A stretch of DNA of 55,844 nt from an uncultured Lachnospiraceae bacterium (lineage in GTDB: Bacteria > Bacillota > Clostridia > Lachnospirales > Lachnospiraceae), in NCBI GenBank assembly GCA_949502235.1, contig CATBDC010000022.1, forward strand, positions 1 to 55,844, read 5' to 3'. Of this stretch, positions 1-8,934 are shown piece after piece; positions within the stretch are counted from its first letter, which is position 1; the number at the start of each line of letters is the position of its first letter. The position numbers and the translations under genes were made by a program. The notes under the pieces are model-generated. The model was given only the letters and a program-made list of their open reading frames with translations. It was not told the origin of the DNA and did no database searches.

Positions 1-1796
1 GACCGAGTGGAAATATGTATACAGGCCAACAGACGATAAATGGTAAGGTATATTATTTTGGAAACGATGGAGTATTGAAAGAAAAAACAGTAGGCTGGCA
101 AAAGGAAGGAGATGTATGGTACTACTATAATGAAGACGGAAGCATGCAGAAAGGCTGGAAATATATAGGTCAGTTTTATTACTACTTTGATGATGAGGGA
201 AAGATGCTGACAGGCTGGCAGACCGTAGGGATATTTAAATATTATTTTGGACCAAGTGGAAACATGTATATAGGGTGGCAGACGATAGACGGTAAAAAGT
301 ATTACTTTGGACCGAGTGGAAATATGTATACAGGCCAACAGACGATAAATGGTAAGGTATATTACTTTGGAAACGATGGAGTATTGAAAGAAAAAACAGT
401 AGGCTGGCAAAAGGAAGGGGATGTATGGTATTACTATAATGAAGACGGAAGCATGCAGAAGGGCTGGAAATATATAGGTCAGTTTTATTATTACTTTGAT
501 GATGAGGGAAAGATGCTGACAGGCTGGCAGACCGTAGGGATATTTAAATATTATTTTGGACCAAGTGGAAACATGTATATAGGGTGGCAGACGATAGACG
601 GTAAAAAGTACTATTTCGGACCGAGTGGAAACATGTATACAGGCCAACAGATAATAGACGGCAAGATATGTAATTTTGGAAATGATGGCGTATTACAGGG
701 AGAAAAGGCAGTAGGCTGGCAAAAGGAAGGAGATATATGGTATTACTATAATGAAGATGGAAGCATGCAGAAGGGCTGGAAATATATAGGCCGGTTTTAT
801 TACTACTTTGATGATGAGGGAAAGATGCTGACAGGCTGGCAGACCGTAGGGATATTTAAATATTATTTTGGACCAAGTGGAAACATGTATATAGGGTGGC
901 AGACGATAGACGGTAAAAAGTACTATTTCGGACCGAGTGGAAACATGTATACAGGCCAACAGATAATAGATGGCAAGATATGTGATTTTGGAAACGATGG
1001 TGTATTTCAGGGAGAAAAGGCAGTAGGCTGGCAAAAGGAAGGGGATGTATGGTATTACTATAATGAAGATGGAAGCATGCAGAAGGGTTGGAAATATATA
1101 GGCCAGTTTTATTACTACTTTGATGATGAGGGAAAGATGCTGACAGGCTGGCAGACCGTAGGAAATTCCCAATATTATTTTGGACCGAGTGGAAACATGT
1201 ATACGGGTTGGAAAGATATTGAGGGTGTGCCATATTATTTTCAGGATAATGGCGTTTTGACAGATTTGAAACCGCATGAAATAATGGGGACGACAATGAC
1301 AACGGTTGATAAAATGGAAAAACTCTTTAACAGTTCTGGAAAATCCTATCCATCTAAGGAATTGACAAAAGGTGGTGCTCCTACACTAGAAGATTTTTGT
1401 AAAATATACATTGAAGAGGCAAAGGCAGAAAATGTTAAGGCAGAGGTGGCTTTTGCGCAGGCGATGTTAGAAACAGGATATCTTCAGTTTGGGGGAGATG
1501 TAGCAATATCACAATATAATTTTGCGGGATTAGGGGCTACGGGGAATGGAGTGCCTGGGAATTCATTTAAGAATGTCCGGATAGGTGTTCGTGCGCAGAT
1601 TCAGCATTTGAAGGCTTATGCATCGAAAGAACCGTTAAATCAGGAATGTGTAGATGTACGATATCAATATGTGGCGACAAAAGGTTGCTCCCCATATGTC
1701 GAATGGTTAGGGCAAAAAGAGAATCCATTTGGTCTAGGTTGGGCAGCCTCTGTCGGATATGGGAATTCAATTTTAAAATTGATGAATCAATTATAG
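1..1796 (+). CDS. cell wall-binding repeat protein with C-terminal glucosaminidase domain (5'-truncated)
   Basis: The reading frame is open to the left window edge, so the N-terminus is missing. Most of the visible part consists of aromatic/glycine-rich repeats of about 20 residues (motifs such as GWQ, YYFGPSGNMYTG, WYYYNEDGSM), typical of the CW_binding_1 (choline-binding-like) family that anchors proteins to the envelope. The last ~140 residues match the glucosaminidase (GH73-like) fold: AQAMLETGYL carries the likely catalytic Glu (codon 1470-1472) and QYNFAGLGATG is the usual second motif. The protein is therefore a probable secreted peptidoglycan beta-N-acetylglucosaminidase. It sits immediately upstream of the polysaccharide operon but is separated by a terminator, so it is its own unit. 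The ligand of the repeats is unknown; choline itself is unlikely to be the only candidate in this group. A signal peptide would lie outside the window. Confidence 0.85.
   Translation, partial: PSGNMYTGQQTINGKVYYFGNDGVLKEKTVGWQKEGDVWYYYNEDGSMQKGWKYIGQFYYYFDDEGKMLTGWQTVGIFKYYFGPSGNMYIGWQTIDGKKYYFGPSGNMYTGQQTINGKVYYFGNDGVLKEKTVGWQKEGDVWYYYNEDGSMQKGWKYIGQFYYYFDDEGKMLTGWQTVGIFKYYFGPSGNMYIGWQTIDGKKYYFGPSGNMYTGQQIIDGKICNFGNDGVLQGEKAVGWQKEGDIWYYYNEDGSMQKGWKYIGRFYYYFDDEGKMLTGWQTVGIFKYYFGPSGNMYIGWQTIDGKKYYFGPSGNMYTGQQIIDGKICDFGNDGVFQGEKAVGWQKEGDVWYYYNEDGSMQKGWKYIGQFYYYFDDEGKMLTGWQTVGNSQYYFGPSGNMYTGWKDIEGVPYYFQDNGVLTDLKPHEIMGTTMTTVDKMEKLFNSSGKSYPSKELTKGGAPTLEDFCKIYIEEAKAENVKAEVAFAQAMLETGYLQFGGDVAISQYNFAGLGATGNGVPGNSFKNVRIGVRAQIQHLKAYASKEPLNQECVDVRYQYVATKGCSPYVEWLGQKENPFGLGWAASVGYGNSILKLMNQL
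15..1253 (+). repeat. tandem 309/312-bp coding repeats
   Basis: Four successive units begin at 15, 324, 633 and 945, giving periods of 309, 309 and 312 bp (103-104 codons). Each unit encodes about five wall-binding repeats. Units 1 and 2 differ by only a few, mostly silent bases; unit 3 gains one codon; the fourth diverges near its end. Such near-identity indicates recent duplication or gene conversion and predicts length variation between strains. Confidence 0.9.
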
Positions 1797-1833
1797 TGAT
1801 AGAATCTGTGCGAAAGAAATAGGAGCGTTATAT

Positions 1834-1878
1834 AAAAATCTTATTCCCTGAATATATTAGGGATTAAGATTTTTATTT
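1834..1878 (+). terminator. intrinsic terminator after the glucosaminidase gene
   Basis: A 16-bp stem with one mismatch (arms 1834-1849 and 1859-1874) encloses a 9-nt loop and ends in a T-rich run. The left arm is A-rich, so it could also work on the minus strand. The rest of the 1797-2091 gap holds the promoter of the next operon. Confidence 0.8.
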
Positions 1879-2023
1879 GGAATTAGTGAAGATAAAATTT
1901 ATATATTAATATATGGGTAGTAATCTTTAAAGAGTTGGGAAAACTATACGGAGAGATATTTTAATTGTTTTTATCGGATATCATAACAATATGTAATAAA
2001 CATGAAATAAAGAATTAATATTA

Positions 2024-2052
2024 TTGTAATAGTTGGACGAGTTTGTTATAAT
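2024..2052 (+). promoter_or_regulatory. sigma-A-type promoter of the polysaccharide operon
   Basis: TTGTAA (2024-2029), 17-bp spacer, TATAAT (2047-2052), about 40 bp before the first operon gene. It is the only good promoter visible ahead of the run 2092-13542. Confidence 0.7.
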
Positions 2053-2091
2053 ACCATTGGATTACATAAGAAAAATTTTGAGGAGTAAAGG

Positions 2092-3456
2092 ATGGAGAAA
2101 AAAAAATTCGAACAATTTAAACGAGCAATACGTGTGAGTGCTGCTTTTGTAGTTGTTGCAATAGTATCGTTAATTTTTTTAAGTACGTGGATAAAGTATT
2201 ATAATACAGGGATTGTATTTCCGTTTTATAATAAAGGACATTGGCTGCTTATGGCAATATATGTTATTATTTTTGTCCTGTTTTTATATATTTATGGCGG
2301 GCTTAAATTTGGATATTTAAAAGATTCAAGTATAATATTATCACAGGTATTATCATTAGTATGTACGAATGTGTTAATATATTTGGTGATTTCGTTGTTG
2401 TCGGCAAAAATAGTTGATCCTACCCCGCTCATCATTATGACAGGTGTGGATGGTATTATAGTTTTTATTTTGGCGAAAATTATTACACAGATATTTCAAA
2501 GACTATTTCCGCCAAGACGTTTATTATTGCTATATGATGAATATGATCCTATAAATATAAACCGCAAGTTAAAACAGAGAAATGACAGATATGTAATTGA
2601 ATTAATGCAAAGTATTAAAGGATTAACAGGTAAGGAATTAGCAGAGTTAATCAAAGGTTATGATGCAGTATTGATTTTTGACTTACATTCTGAAGTTAGA
2701 AATAAAATTTTAAAGTACTGTTATGCGGAGTCAATACGTGTATATACAACGCCAAAAATTTCAGATATTATTATTAAAGGTTCAGAGAATATTCATCTGT
2801 TTGATTCTCCGTTATTATTAATGAGAAATAATGGCTTGACCTTTGAACAAAAAGTGATTAAGCGTATAATGGATATAGTTATCTCACTGCTTGTGTTAAT
2901 TATTACTTCGCCAATTATGCTTATAGTTGCGATTGCAATTAAAGTATATGATGGGGGACCTGTTTTATTTCGTCAAGATCGCTGCACCGTGGACGGAAGA
3001 ATCTTTAGTATTCATAAATTTAGAAGTATGATTGTTGATGCAGAAAAGGATGGAAAGGTTATTCCAACAACAGATGGGGATCCAAGAATTACACCTATTG
3101 GTAGTTTTATACGAAAAATTCGTTTGGATGAATTGCCTCAGATGATAGATATCCTTGCGGGAAATATGAGTGTGGTAGGACCTAGACCAGAAAGGGTAGA
3201 ACATGTAGAGGCATATACAGAGGAAATCCCAGAATTCGAGTATCGGTTAAAGGTAAAGGGAGGATTAACAGGATTTGCGCAGATTTATGGAAAATATAAT
3301 ACAACAGCATATGATAAATTGAAGCTTGATTTAATGTATATTGAAAATTATTCTTTGCTAATGGATATACGGTTGATTTTTATGACTATAAAAATAATGT
3401 TTATGAAAGAAAGTACAGAGGGGTTTGATAATGATTTAAATAATAAAAAAATATAA
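2092..3456 (+). CDS. polyprenyl-phosphate sugar-1-phosphate transferase (initiating enzyme)
   Basis: The 454-residue protein has the architecture of exopolysaccharide initiating transferases of the bacterial sugar transferase family (PF02397). Several N-terminal membrane segments (about residues 15-130) are followed by a soluble region, then a further hydrophobic segment (about 263-285) and the C-terminal catalytic block with KFRSM, RLDELPQ and SVVGPRPER motifs. It is expected to transfer a sugar-1-phosphate from a UDP-sugar to undecaprenyl phosphate, starting the repeat unit at the inner membrane face. The ATG is preceded by GAGGAG at good spacing. First gene of the operon. The identity of the sugar cannot be read from the sequence. 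Confidence 0.93.
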   Translation: MEKKKFEQFKRAIRVSAAFVVVAIVSLIFLSTWIKYYNTGIVFPFYNKGHWLLMAIYVIIFVLFLYIYGGLKFGYLKDSSIILSQVLSLVCTNVLIYLVISLLSAKIVDPTPLIIMTGVDGIIVFILAKIITQIFQRLFPPRRLLLLYDEYDPININRKLKQRNDRYVIELMQSIKGLTGKELAELIKGYDAVLIFDLHSEVRNKILKYCYAESIRVYTTPKISDIIIKGSENIHLFDSPLLLMRNNGLTFEQKVIKRIMDIVISLLVLIITSPIMLIVAIAIKVYDGGPVLFRQDRCTVDGRIFSIHKFRSMIVDAEKDGKVIPTTDGDPRITPIGSFIRKIRLDELPQMIDILAGNMSVVGPRPERVEHVEAYTEEIPEFEYRLKVKGGLTGFAQIYGKYNTTAYDKLKLDLMYIENYSLLMDIRLIFMTIKIMFMKESTEGFDNDLNNKKI

Positions 3457-3509
3457 GAAACATAGCTATTTTTTTGGCCTATGCTGTGAGACTGAAAGGA
3501 AAAGATTTA

Positions 3510-4229
3510 ATGAGAAAATATTTTTCAAAATTATATTTATCTGGTAAGACTGCATTTGAAAAGGAAATCCATAAAGATTTAATAAATGAAAATAAAAAAT
3601 TTATAATTACAGCAAATCCAGAGACTTTTATGATTGGACAAAGAGATTTAGAATTTGACAAAATTTTATCATCCACATATACCACAATTGTGCCAGATGG
3701 AATAGGAATTGTTAAAGCTGCTAAGTTATTAGGATATAATGTAAAAGAAAGAATCACAGGAGTTGAGTTGGCAGATTATTTGTTGAAATCTGCTAACTCT
3801 AACCGGAAAAGCGTATATTTATTTGGTGCGAAAGAACAGGTAGTTCAGTTATTGGTTGAAAAGATAAAAAGAGAATATCCAAGGATAGAAATTTTGGGGT
3901 ATGCAAATGGATATGAAAATGAAAAAGATAAAATAATGGAACATATCATTGATAAAGATCCGGATATAGTTTTGGTTGCCCTTGGGATTCCGCAACAGGA
4001 AAAATTGATTTGGAGATACTATCTAAAAGCAAAAAAAGGCATTTTTATTGGTGTCGGAGGCAGCTTTGATGTTTTAAGCGGAACCAAAAAAAGAGCGCCT
4101 CAAATTTTTATAAAGTTGAATTTAGAATGGTTATATAGGATAATGAGGGAACCTAGTAGAATTAAGCGTTTTATTAAGAATAATGTTCTATTTCTTATGA
4201 GCATAATACAGGATTGGAGAAAAAAATGA
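3510..4229 (+). CDS. WecG/TagA/CpsF-family glycosyltransferase (GT26)
   Basis: Family motifs are clear: TANPETFMIG near the N-terminus, PDGIGIV, the RITGVELADYLL block, YLFGAKE, GYANGY, ALGIPQQEK and GVGGSFDVLSG. Members transfer N-acetylmannosamine or its uronic acid to a lipid-linked GlcNAc. The next gene makes UDP-ManNAc, which supports that substrate here. The ATG at 3510 (239 residues) is preferred over a TTG at 3474 because a GGAAAAG-like ribosome site precedes it and the family N-terminus fits. The stop overlaps the start of the next gene in an ATGA, pointing to translational coupling. Confidence 0.9.
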   Translation: MRKYFSKLYLSGKTAFEKEIHKDLINENKKFIITANPETFMIGQRDLEFDKILSSTYTTIVPDGIGIVKAAKLLGYNVKERITGVELADYLLKSANSNRKSVYLFGAKEQVVQLLVEKIKREYPRIEILGYANGYENEKDKIMEHIIDKDPDIVLVALGIPQQEKLIWRYYLKAKKGIFIGVGGSFDVLSGTKKRAPQIFIKLNLEWLYRIMREPSRIKRFIKNNVLFLMSIIQDWRKK

Positions 4230-5359
4230 TCAAAGTACTAACAATTTTCGGGACAAGACCAGAAACAATAAAGATGGCTCCGCTGGTAAAAGAACTAAAA
4301 AAAAGAAAAGAGATCGAAACAATTGTATGTGTGACGGCACAACATAGACAGATGTTAGATCAAGTATTAGATGCATTCCATATTATTCCAGAATATGATT
4401 TAAATATAATGAAGCAAGGACAAACTTTATCTGATATTACAACGGAAGTATTGAAAGGTGTGGAAAAGATATTATTAAAAGAAAAGCCGAATATTGTCTT
4501 GGTACATGGAGATACAACGACAACTTTCGCTGGAGCATTGGCGGCATTTTATCAGCAGATTCCGGTCGGACATGTTGAAGCGGGATTAAGAACATATAAT
4601 AAATATTCTCCATATCCAGAAGAAATTAATCGTCAATTTGTAAGCTTAATAGCAGATTTGAATTTTACTCCTACAAATAGTAGCAGGGAAAACTTGATTA
4701 AAGAAGGGAAAAAAGAAAATACAATAATTGTTACGGGTAACACGGCAATTGATGCATTGAAAACTACAGTTAGACAAGAGTATAATCATGAAATTATAGA
4801 ATGGGCAAAGGATAGCAGGTTAGTTATGCTTACAGCGCATAGGAGAGAAAATTTGGGGAAACCAATGCGTCAAATGTTTACAGCGATTAAAAGAATAGTA
4901 GATAAATACTCGGATATAAAGGTAGTGTATCCAGTACATTTGAATCCTGTAGTGAGGGATATTGCAGAAGAAATATTTGGTAATTGTGAGAGGATCAGAT
5001 TGATATCTCCTTTAGATGTGTTAGATTTTCATAATATACTTAATAAATCATATTTAATATTGACAGATAGTGGCGGTATTCAGGAGGAGGCTCCTTCATT
5101 AGGGAAACCAGTTGTTGTTTTGCGTAATACAACAGAAAGGCCGGAAGGCATAGAAGCAGGGACTTTGAAACTTGCAGGAATAGATGAGGATAGGATTTTT
5201 TCAATTGTGGATGAATTATTAAATGATGAAATGTTATATAACAAAATGAGTAAAGCATCTAATCCATATGGAGATGGAAAAGCAAGTGAAAGAATTGCGG
5301 ACGAAATCATAAGGAGATTTAACGATGACGCAAGTAAGTTTAATTGTTCCAGTATATAA
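4226..5359 (+). CDS. wecB: UDP-N-acetylglucosamine 2-epimerase (non-hydrolysing)
   Basis: Converts UDP-GlcNAc to UDP-ManNAc in the cytoplasm. Diagnostic blocks are FGTRPE-KMAP at the N-terminus, VHGDTTTT, GHVEAGLRT, PEEINR, TAHRREN, and the C-terminal DSGGIQEEAP followed by RNTTERPEG. The ATG at 4226 overlaps the preceding stop by 4 bases (ATGA) and follows GGAGA; a TTG at 4214 is possible but less likely. Length of 377 residues is normal. Its 3' end overlaps the next gene by 35 bases in another frame, which is long for this operon. The product most likely feeds the GT26 enzyme just upstream. Also called mnaA in Gram-positives. Confidence 0.95.
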   Translation: MIKVLTIFGTRPETIKMAPLVKELKKRKEIETIVCVTAQHRQMLDQVLDAFHIIPEYDLNIMKQGQTLSDITTEVLKGVEKILLKEKPNIVLVHGDTTTTFAGALAAFYQQIPVGHVEAGLRTYNKYSPYPEEINRQFVSLIADLNFTPTNSSRENLIKEGKKENTIIVTGNTAIDALKTTVRQEYNHEIIEWAKDSRLVMLTAHRRENLGKPMRQMFTAIKRIVDKYSDIKVVYPVHLNPVVRDIAEEIFGNCERIRLISPLDVLDFHNILNKSYLILTDSGGIQEEAPSLGKPVVVLRNTTERPEGIEAGTLKLAGIDEDRIFSIVDELLNDEMLYNKMSKASNPYGDGKASERIADEIIRRFNDDASKFNCSSI

Positions 5360-6308
5360 TACAGAAAATTATTTAGGTGAATGCCTTGAGAGTTTGGTAA
5401 ATCAGTCACTGGAGGGTATTGAAATTATTATTATTAATGACGGATCTACAGATGGAAGCAAAGCAATTATAGAGACTTACAAAAGTAAATATTTTGAGAA
5501 GGTTCAGGTAATAGAACAAGAAAATATGGGAATTGGTGCTTCTAGAAACAAAGGGATACGAATGGCAAGAGGAGAATATATTGCATTTGTGGACAGCGAT
5601 GATATATTGCATAAAGATTTTTGTAAAATTATGTACGAATATATTCATTGCAGACAATTAGATGTTGTAGTTTGTGATTTTTATGAATTTATAGATAATA
5701 GTTTAGATAGACGGATAAAGAAGATAGCTCCTTTCAAAAATAGTACAGTTTATCAAAACCCCAGCTTACTATTTAATATTAATACAAGTCCATGGAATAA
5801 GATATATAATTTAAACTTTTTAAAAGAGAATAAGATTGATTTTCCGGAAAGATTAAAATATGAAGACGTTGTTTTTACTCAAAATGTCTTAGCCAAGGGG
5901 GCAAAAATGGGTCAAGTCAAGCAGGCTTTGATATACTATAGAACAAGAAATGGAAGTGAGTCTACAGTAGTAAAGAAAGATGTTTTTGACATATTGTTAG
6001 TGTTAGATATAGTTAATAGAAATTATAGAAATAGTAATCAGTATGAGATTGTACTAGATTACTTGGAATATTTTAATATTAATCGTATAACTGTTTATAA
6101 TTTACAACAAGTGTATCAGAAAGATAAAAAGTATATTAATGACTTTATTGAAAGCGGATACAAATATTTGAATGAGAATTTTAGAAGTTGGAAGAATAAT
6201 TCTTTGTTTGTTAAAAATAACACAAAGTTAGAAATGAGAGTAAAAAGGAATAAACGGTTAACTAAATTGTATGTAAAGATAATGAGAAAGCTGAAAAATA
6301 GGAGATAG
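5325..6308 (+). CDS. GT2-family glycosyltransferase
   Basis: A GT-A fold transferase of 327 residues. The N-terminus MTQVSLIVPVYNTENYL and the block IINDGSTDGS are the nucleotide-binding part; VDSDD is the metal-binding DxD motif. It should add one sugar of the lipid-linked repeat unit on the cytoplasmic face; donor and acceptor cannot be assigned. AAGGAG lies at good spacing before the ATG, which is inside the 3' end of the epimerase gene. The C-terminal third is Lys/Asn-rich and less conserved. Confidence 0.9.
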   Translation: MTQVSLIVPVYNTENYLGECLESLVNQSLEGIEIIIINDGSTDGSKAIIETYKSKYFEKVQVIEQENMGIGASRNKGIRMARGEYIAFVDSDDILHKDFCKIMYEYIHCRQLDVVVCDFYEFIDNSLDRRIKKIAPFKNSTVYQNPSLLFNINTSPWNKIYNLNFLKENKIDFPERLKYEDVVFTQNVLAKGAKMGQVKQALIYYRTRNGSESTVVKKDVFDILLVLDIVNRNYRNSNQYEIVLDYLEYFNINRITVYNLQQVYQKDKKYINDFIESGYKYLNENFRSWKNNSLFVKNNTKLEMRVKRNKRLTKLYVKIMRKLKNRR

Positions 6309-6315
6309 ATTGAAA

Positions 6316-7746
6316 ATGAGAAAATGGATTGGGAAATATTGGTTGCTGTTATTAATAATATTACAGCCATTTTTAGATATAGTAGCATATTTCCAGTATG
6401 ACAGTACAATAGGAACAATGTCCGGATATATTAGGTTGCTATTTATGATAATAATACCATTATATGCATTTCTAACGACAAAAAGGAAAAAAAAGCTTCT
6501 TATTTTAATGGGAATTATTGGATGCTATTGTGTTTTACATGTTGGTAATGGAATTTTGCATGGTGATAACGGGATATTTCAAGATATATCTTATTTATTG
6601 AAAGTAATTCAAATGCCAGTTTTAGGTATCTCGTTTTGTTATTTGTTTAAAAATGAAAAATATAAGAAGCAGATACTTGTAGGTTTTACTGTTAATTTTT
6701 TGATAATCTCTTTAGTTATGCTTATTGCAAGTATTAGTGGCACAGGGTTATACACATATGATGAATATAAAATAGGTTATAGGGGTTGGTTCGCAAATGC
6801 AAATGCCCAAAGTATAATAATTGTCACTTTAATTCCGTTTTTTATATATGAAGTAATACAAAGTAAGAGAAAGGTATTGATACTTTTAGCTTTAATCATT
6901 TCGCAAATTGTTTTACTTGCAAATGGAACTAAAGCGGCTTATTTGTCACTATTTATAATAATGATAGGTATAGCATTATATTTTATAATAATTTGTATAA
7001 TGGAGAGGCAAAGAAATAAAAAGACTTTAGTATTATTTGTTGTAGTTCCTCTTGGTTTAAGTATTATATCTATGGTAGTGTATCCTATTACCCCTAGATA
7101 TAAGATGGATACGTATGCTGAAGGTAAACGAACAGAGGAAAACGTTAAATTAAATGAGAAAAAAAGTAAGCTTGGTGATGGTAATATGAGTTTAGAGGAG
7201 ATATTAGCTGATCCGGAGAAAAAGGCAGCGTTAATCGAGTGTTATAGAGATGAATTAGATAAAAATCTGGTAAAACAATTTGGAGTAGAGGTTGTCCTTG
7301 AAGCATATGGCTGGTGGCCGGATTCTTATATGTTAGCTGATGTACGTATGAAAAAAAGGATTAACGCAAGACTTGTATGGGATGAAAGCGATATAGTTAC
7401 CAAAATAGTAGGAATTAATTTTGAAAAGTTGAGCAAAAACGATTTAGAAAATGACTATGCAGCTATATACTATTATTATGGATATTTAGGATTTTGCTTA
7501 TATATATTGTTTCTCTTGTATTTTCTGCTGCTAGTCTTAAAAACAGCATTTAGACATTTTAAGAAGTCTTTTAGTTTATTTAATTACATTCTGATAATGA
7601 CATATATTTTGCAGATTGGATTAGCTCAATTTTCAGGTGCAATTTTAAGGAGGCCAAATGCATCAATCTATATGTCGATAGTAATTGCACTTATTTATTA
7701 TCAGTGTAAAAATGTTAATTTAAAAAAGGACGAGCAATTGAAATGA
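6316..7746 (+). CDS. Wzy/O-antigen ligase-like polysaccharide polymerase
   Basis: A 476-residue membrane protein with roughly ten hydrophobic segments. A large polar loop of about 130 residues (encoded around 7,090-7,480) sits before the last membrane segments, as in Wzy/O-antigen polymerase-ligase family members. GWFANANAQS followed by a short charged stretch and NGTKAAYLSL resemble conserved family positions. Its place among glycosyltransferases, with a flippase downstream, supports repeat-unit polymerase. ATG 6316 has GGAGAT 9 bp upstream; the in-frame TTG at 6310 is too close to it. Sequence conservation in this family is low, so function rests on topology and context. Confidence 0.8.
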   Translation: MRKWIGKYWLLLLIILQPFLDIVAYFQYDSTIGTMSGYIRLLFMIIIPLYAFLTTKRKKKLLILMGIIGCYCVLHVGNGILHGDNGIFQDISYLLKVIQMPVLGISFCYLFKNEKYKKQILVGFTVNFLIISLVMLIASISGTGLYTYDEYKIGYRGWFANANAQSIIIVTLIPFFIYEVIQSKRKVLILLALIISQIVLLANGTKAAYLSLFIIMIGIALYFIIICIMERQRNKKTLVLFVVVPLGLSIISMVVYPITPRYKMDTYAEGKRTEENVKLNEKKSKLGDGNMSLEEILADPEKKAALIECYRDELDKNLVKQFGVEVVLEAYGWWPDSYMLADVRMKKRINARLVWDESDIVTKIVGINFEKLSKNDLENDYAAIYYYYGYLGFCLYILFLLYFLLLVLKTAFRHFKKSFSLFNYILIMTYILQIGLAQFSGAILRRPNASIYMSIVIALIYYQCKNVNLKKDEQLK

Positions 7747-8870
7747 AAAAAGTGTATATTACAAGTCTCCATTTGAAGCATGGAGGTGTAGAAATGGCCA
7801 TTAGTTTATTGGCAAATGCTCTGATAAAAAGAGGGTACAAAGTTACTATTTTATGCACATATAATTTTGGGACTCCGGCGTATAAACTTGATGAGAGAAT
7901 AACTATAGAGTATTTGACAAATGTGTTGCCAAATCGGGAGTTACTATTAAAAAAGATGCATATGAGAAAATTTGGTTCCGTTCTCAAAGAATTAATGTAT
8001 GCATTCTATGTTTTGTGTGTAAAAAAATATTCTATGATTAACGCATTGCGTAATATTAAAGAGGGCTGTGTTATTTCCACCAGAAATGAGCATTCAGTAT
8101 TGCTTTCAAAGTATGGAAAGGCAAATGTTAAAAAGATAGCACAGCTTCATCATGATCATAGATATGACAAAAAGTTATTATATGATTTTAAGAAAAAATA
8201 TACGAATATTGACTATTTCGTTCTACTTACCGAACAGCTGCGAGAAGAAGTATCAGAGGTTTTGAAAAAAAATAAGAAAACAAAGTGTATAACCATTCCC
8301 AATTTTTTGAATTTAGATTATCAACAGGAGATGCGTATAGAACGTAAAAATCAAGTGATAGCGGTTGGAAGGTTACACCCCGTGAAAAGATTTAATCTGC
8401 TGATTGATATGTGGAAAGATTCCGACTTACAAAAGAGAGCTAAATTATTGATTATAGGAGATGGTGAAGACTACGAAAAACTCCAAAAACAGATTGATTC
8501 ATTGAGTCTGAATAATAGTGTAAAGCTTTTAGGAGAAAAAAATCATGATGAAGTGATGGATATTATGAAAAATTCAATGGTTTACGCAATGACTTCAGAG
8601 ACAGAAGGGTTTCCGTTTGTACTAGTTGAGGCAATGTCAAATGCTCTTCCAATGGTAGCATATGATGTTCGGGTTGGACCTAGAGCAATTATAAAAGAAG
8701 GAGAGACAGGTTATTTAGTAGAAGATGGAAATCAAGCAGAATATAATAAAAAGCTAAAATTACTTTTAGATAATGATGAGATTCGTTCCATGATGTCAAT
8801 AAAGTGTAAAAAAGAGTGTCTAAATTATTCAGAAGAGCTAGTAATGAAGAAATGGTTAGATATACTTTAA
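7743..8870 (+). CDS. GT4-family glycosyltransferase
   Basis: GT-B fold transferase of 375 residues. The N-terminal SLHLKHGGVEMAI is the typical glycine-rich acceptor-side start. The C-terminal half carries AVGRLHPVKRF, LLIIGDGEDYEKL, VKLLGEKNHDEV, and the SETEGFPFVLVEAM donor-binding block with its Glu-x7-Glu spacing. It starts in an ATGA overlap with the polymerase gene, so translation is probably coupled. It is expected to add a sugar with retention of configuration to the lipid-linked intermediate. Confidence 0.92.
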   Translation: MKKVYITSLHLKHGGVEMAISLLANALIKRGYKVTILCTYNFGTPAYKLDERITIEYLTNVLPNRELLLKKMHMRKFGSVLKELMYAFYVLCVKKYSMINALRNIKEGCVISTRNEHSVLLSKYGKANVKKIAQLHHDHRYDKKLLYDFKKKYTNIDYFVLLTEQLREEVSEVLKKNKKTKCITIPNFLNLDYQQEMRIERKNQVIAVGRLHPVKRFNLLIDMWKDSDLQKRAKLLIIGDGEDYEKLQKQIDSLSLNNSVKLLGEKNHDEVMDIMKNSMVYAMTSETEGFPFVLVEAMSNALPMVAYDVRVGPRAIIKEGETGYLVEDGNQAEYNKKLKLLLDNDEIRSMMSIKCKKECLNYSEELVMKKWLDIL

Positions 8871-8934
8871 AAATTCTTAGCAAAAAGAATGGTATTTCTC
8901 TGTCATAAACAAAGGTGAAAGGGAAGAATATTTA

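Noticed and set aside
693-1302. Minus-strand frames of 148-194 residues inside the repeat protein
   Set aside because: They arise from the repeated sequence read on the opposite strand and have His/Ser/Leu/Ile-biased composition without any domain.
6310-6315. TTG start for the polymerase gene
   Set aside because: Only three bases from GGAGAT; ATG 6316 has correct spacing.
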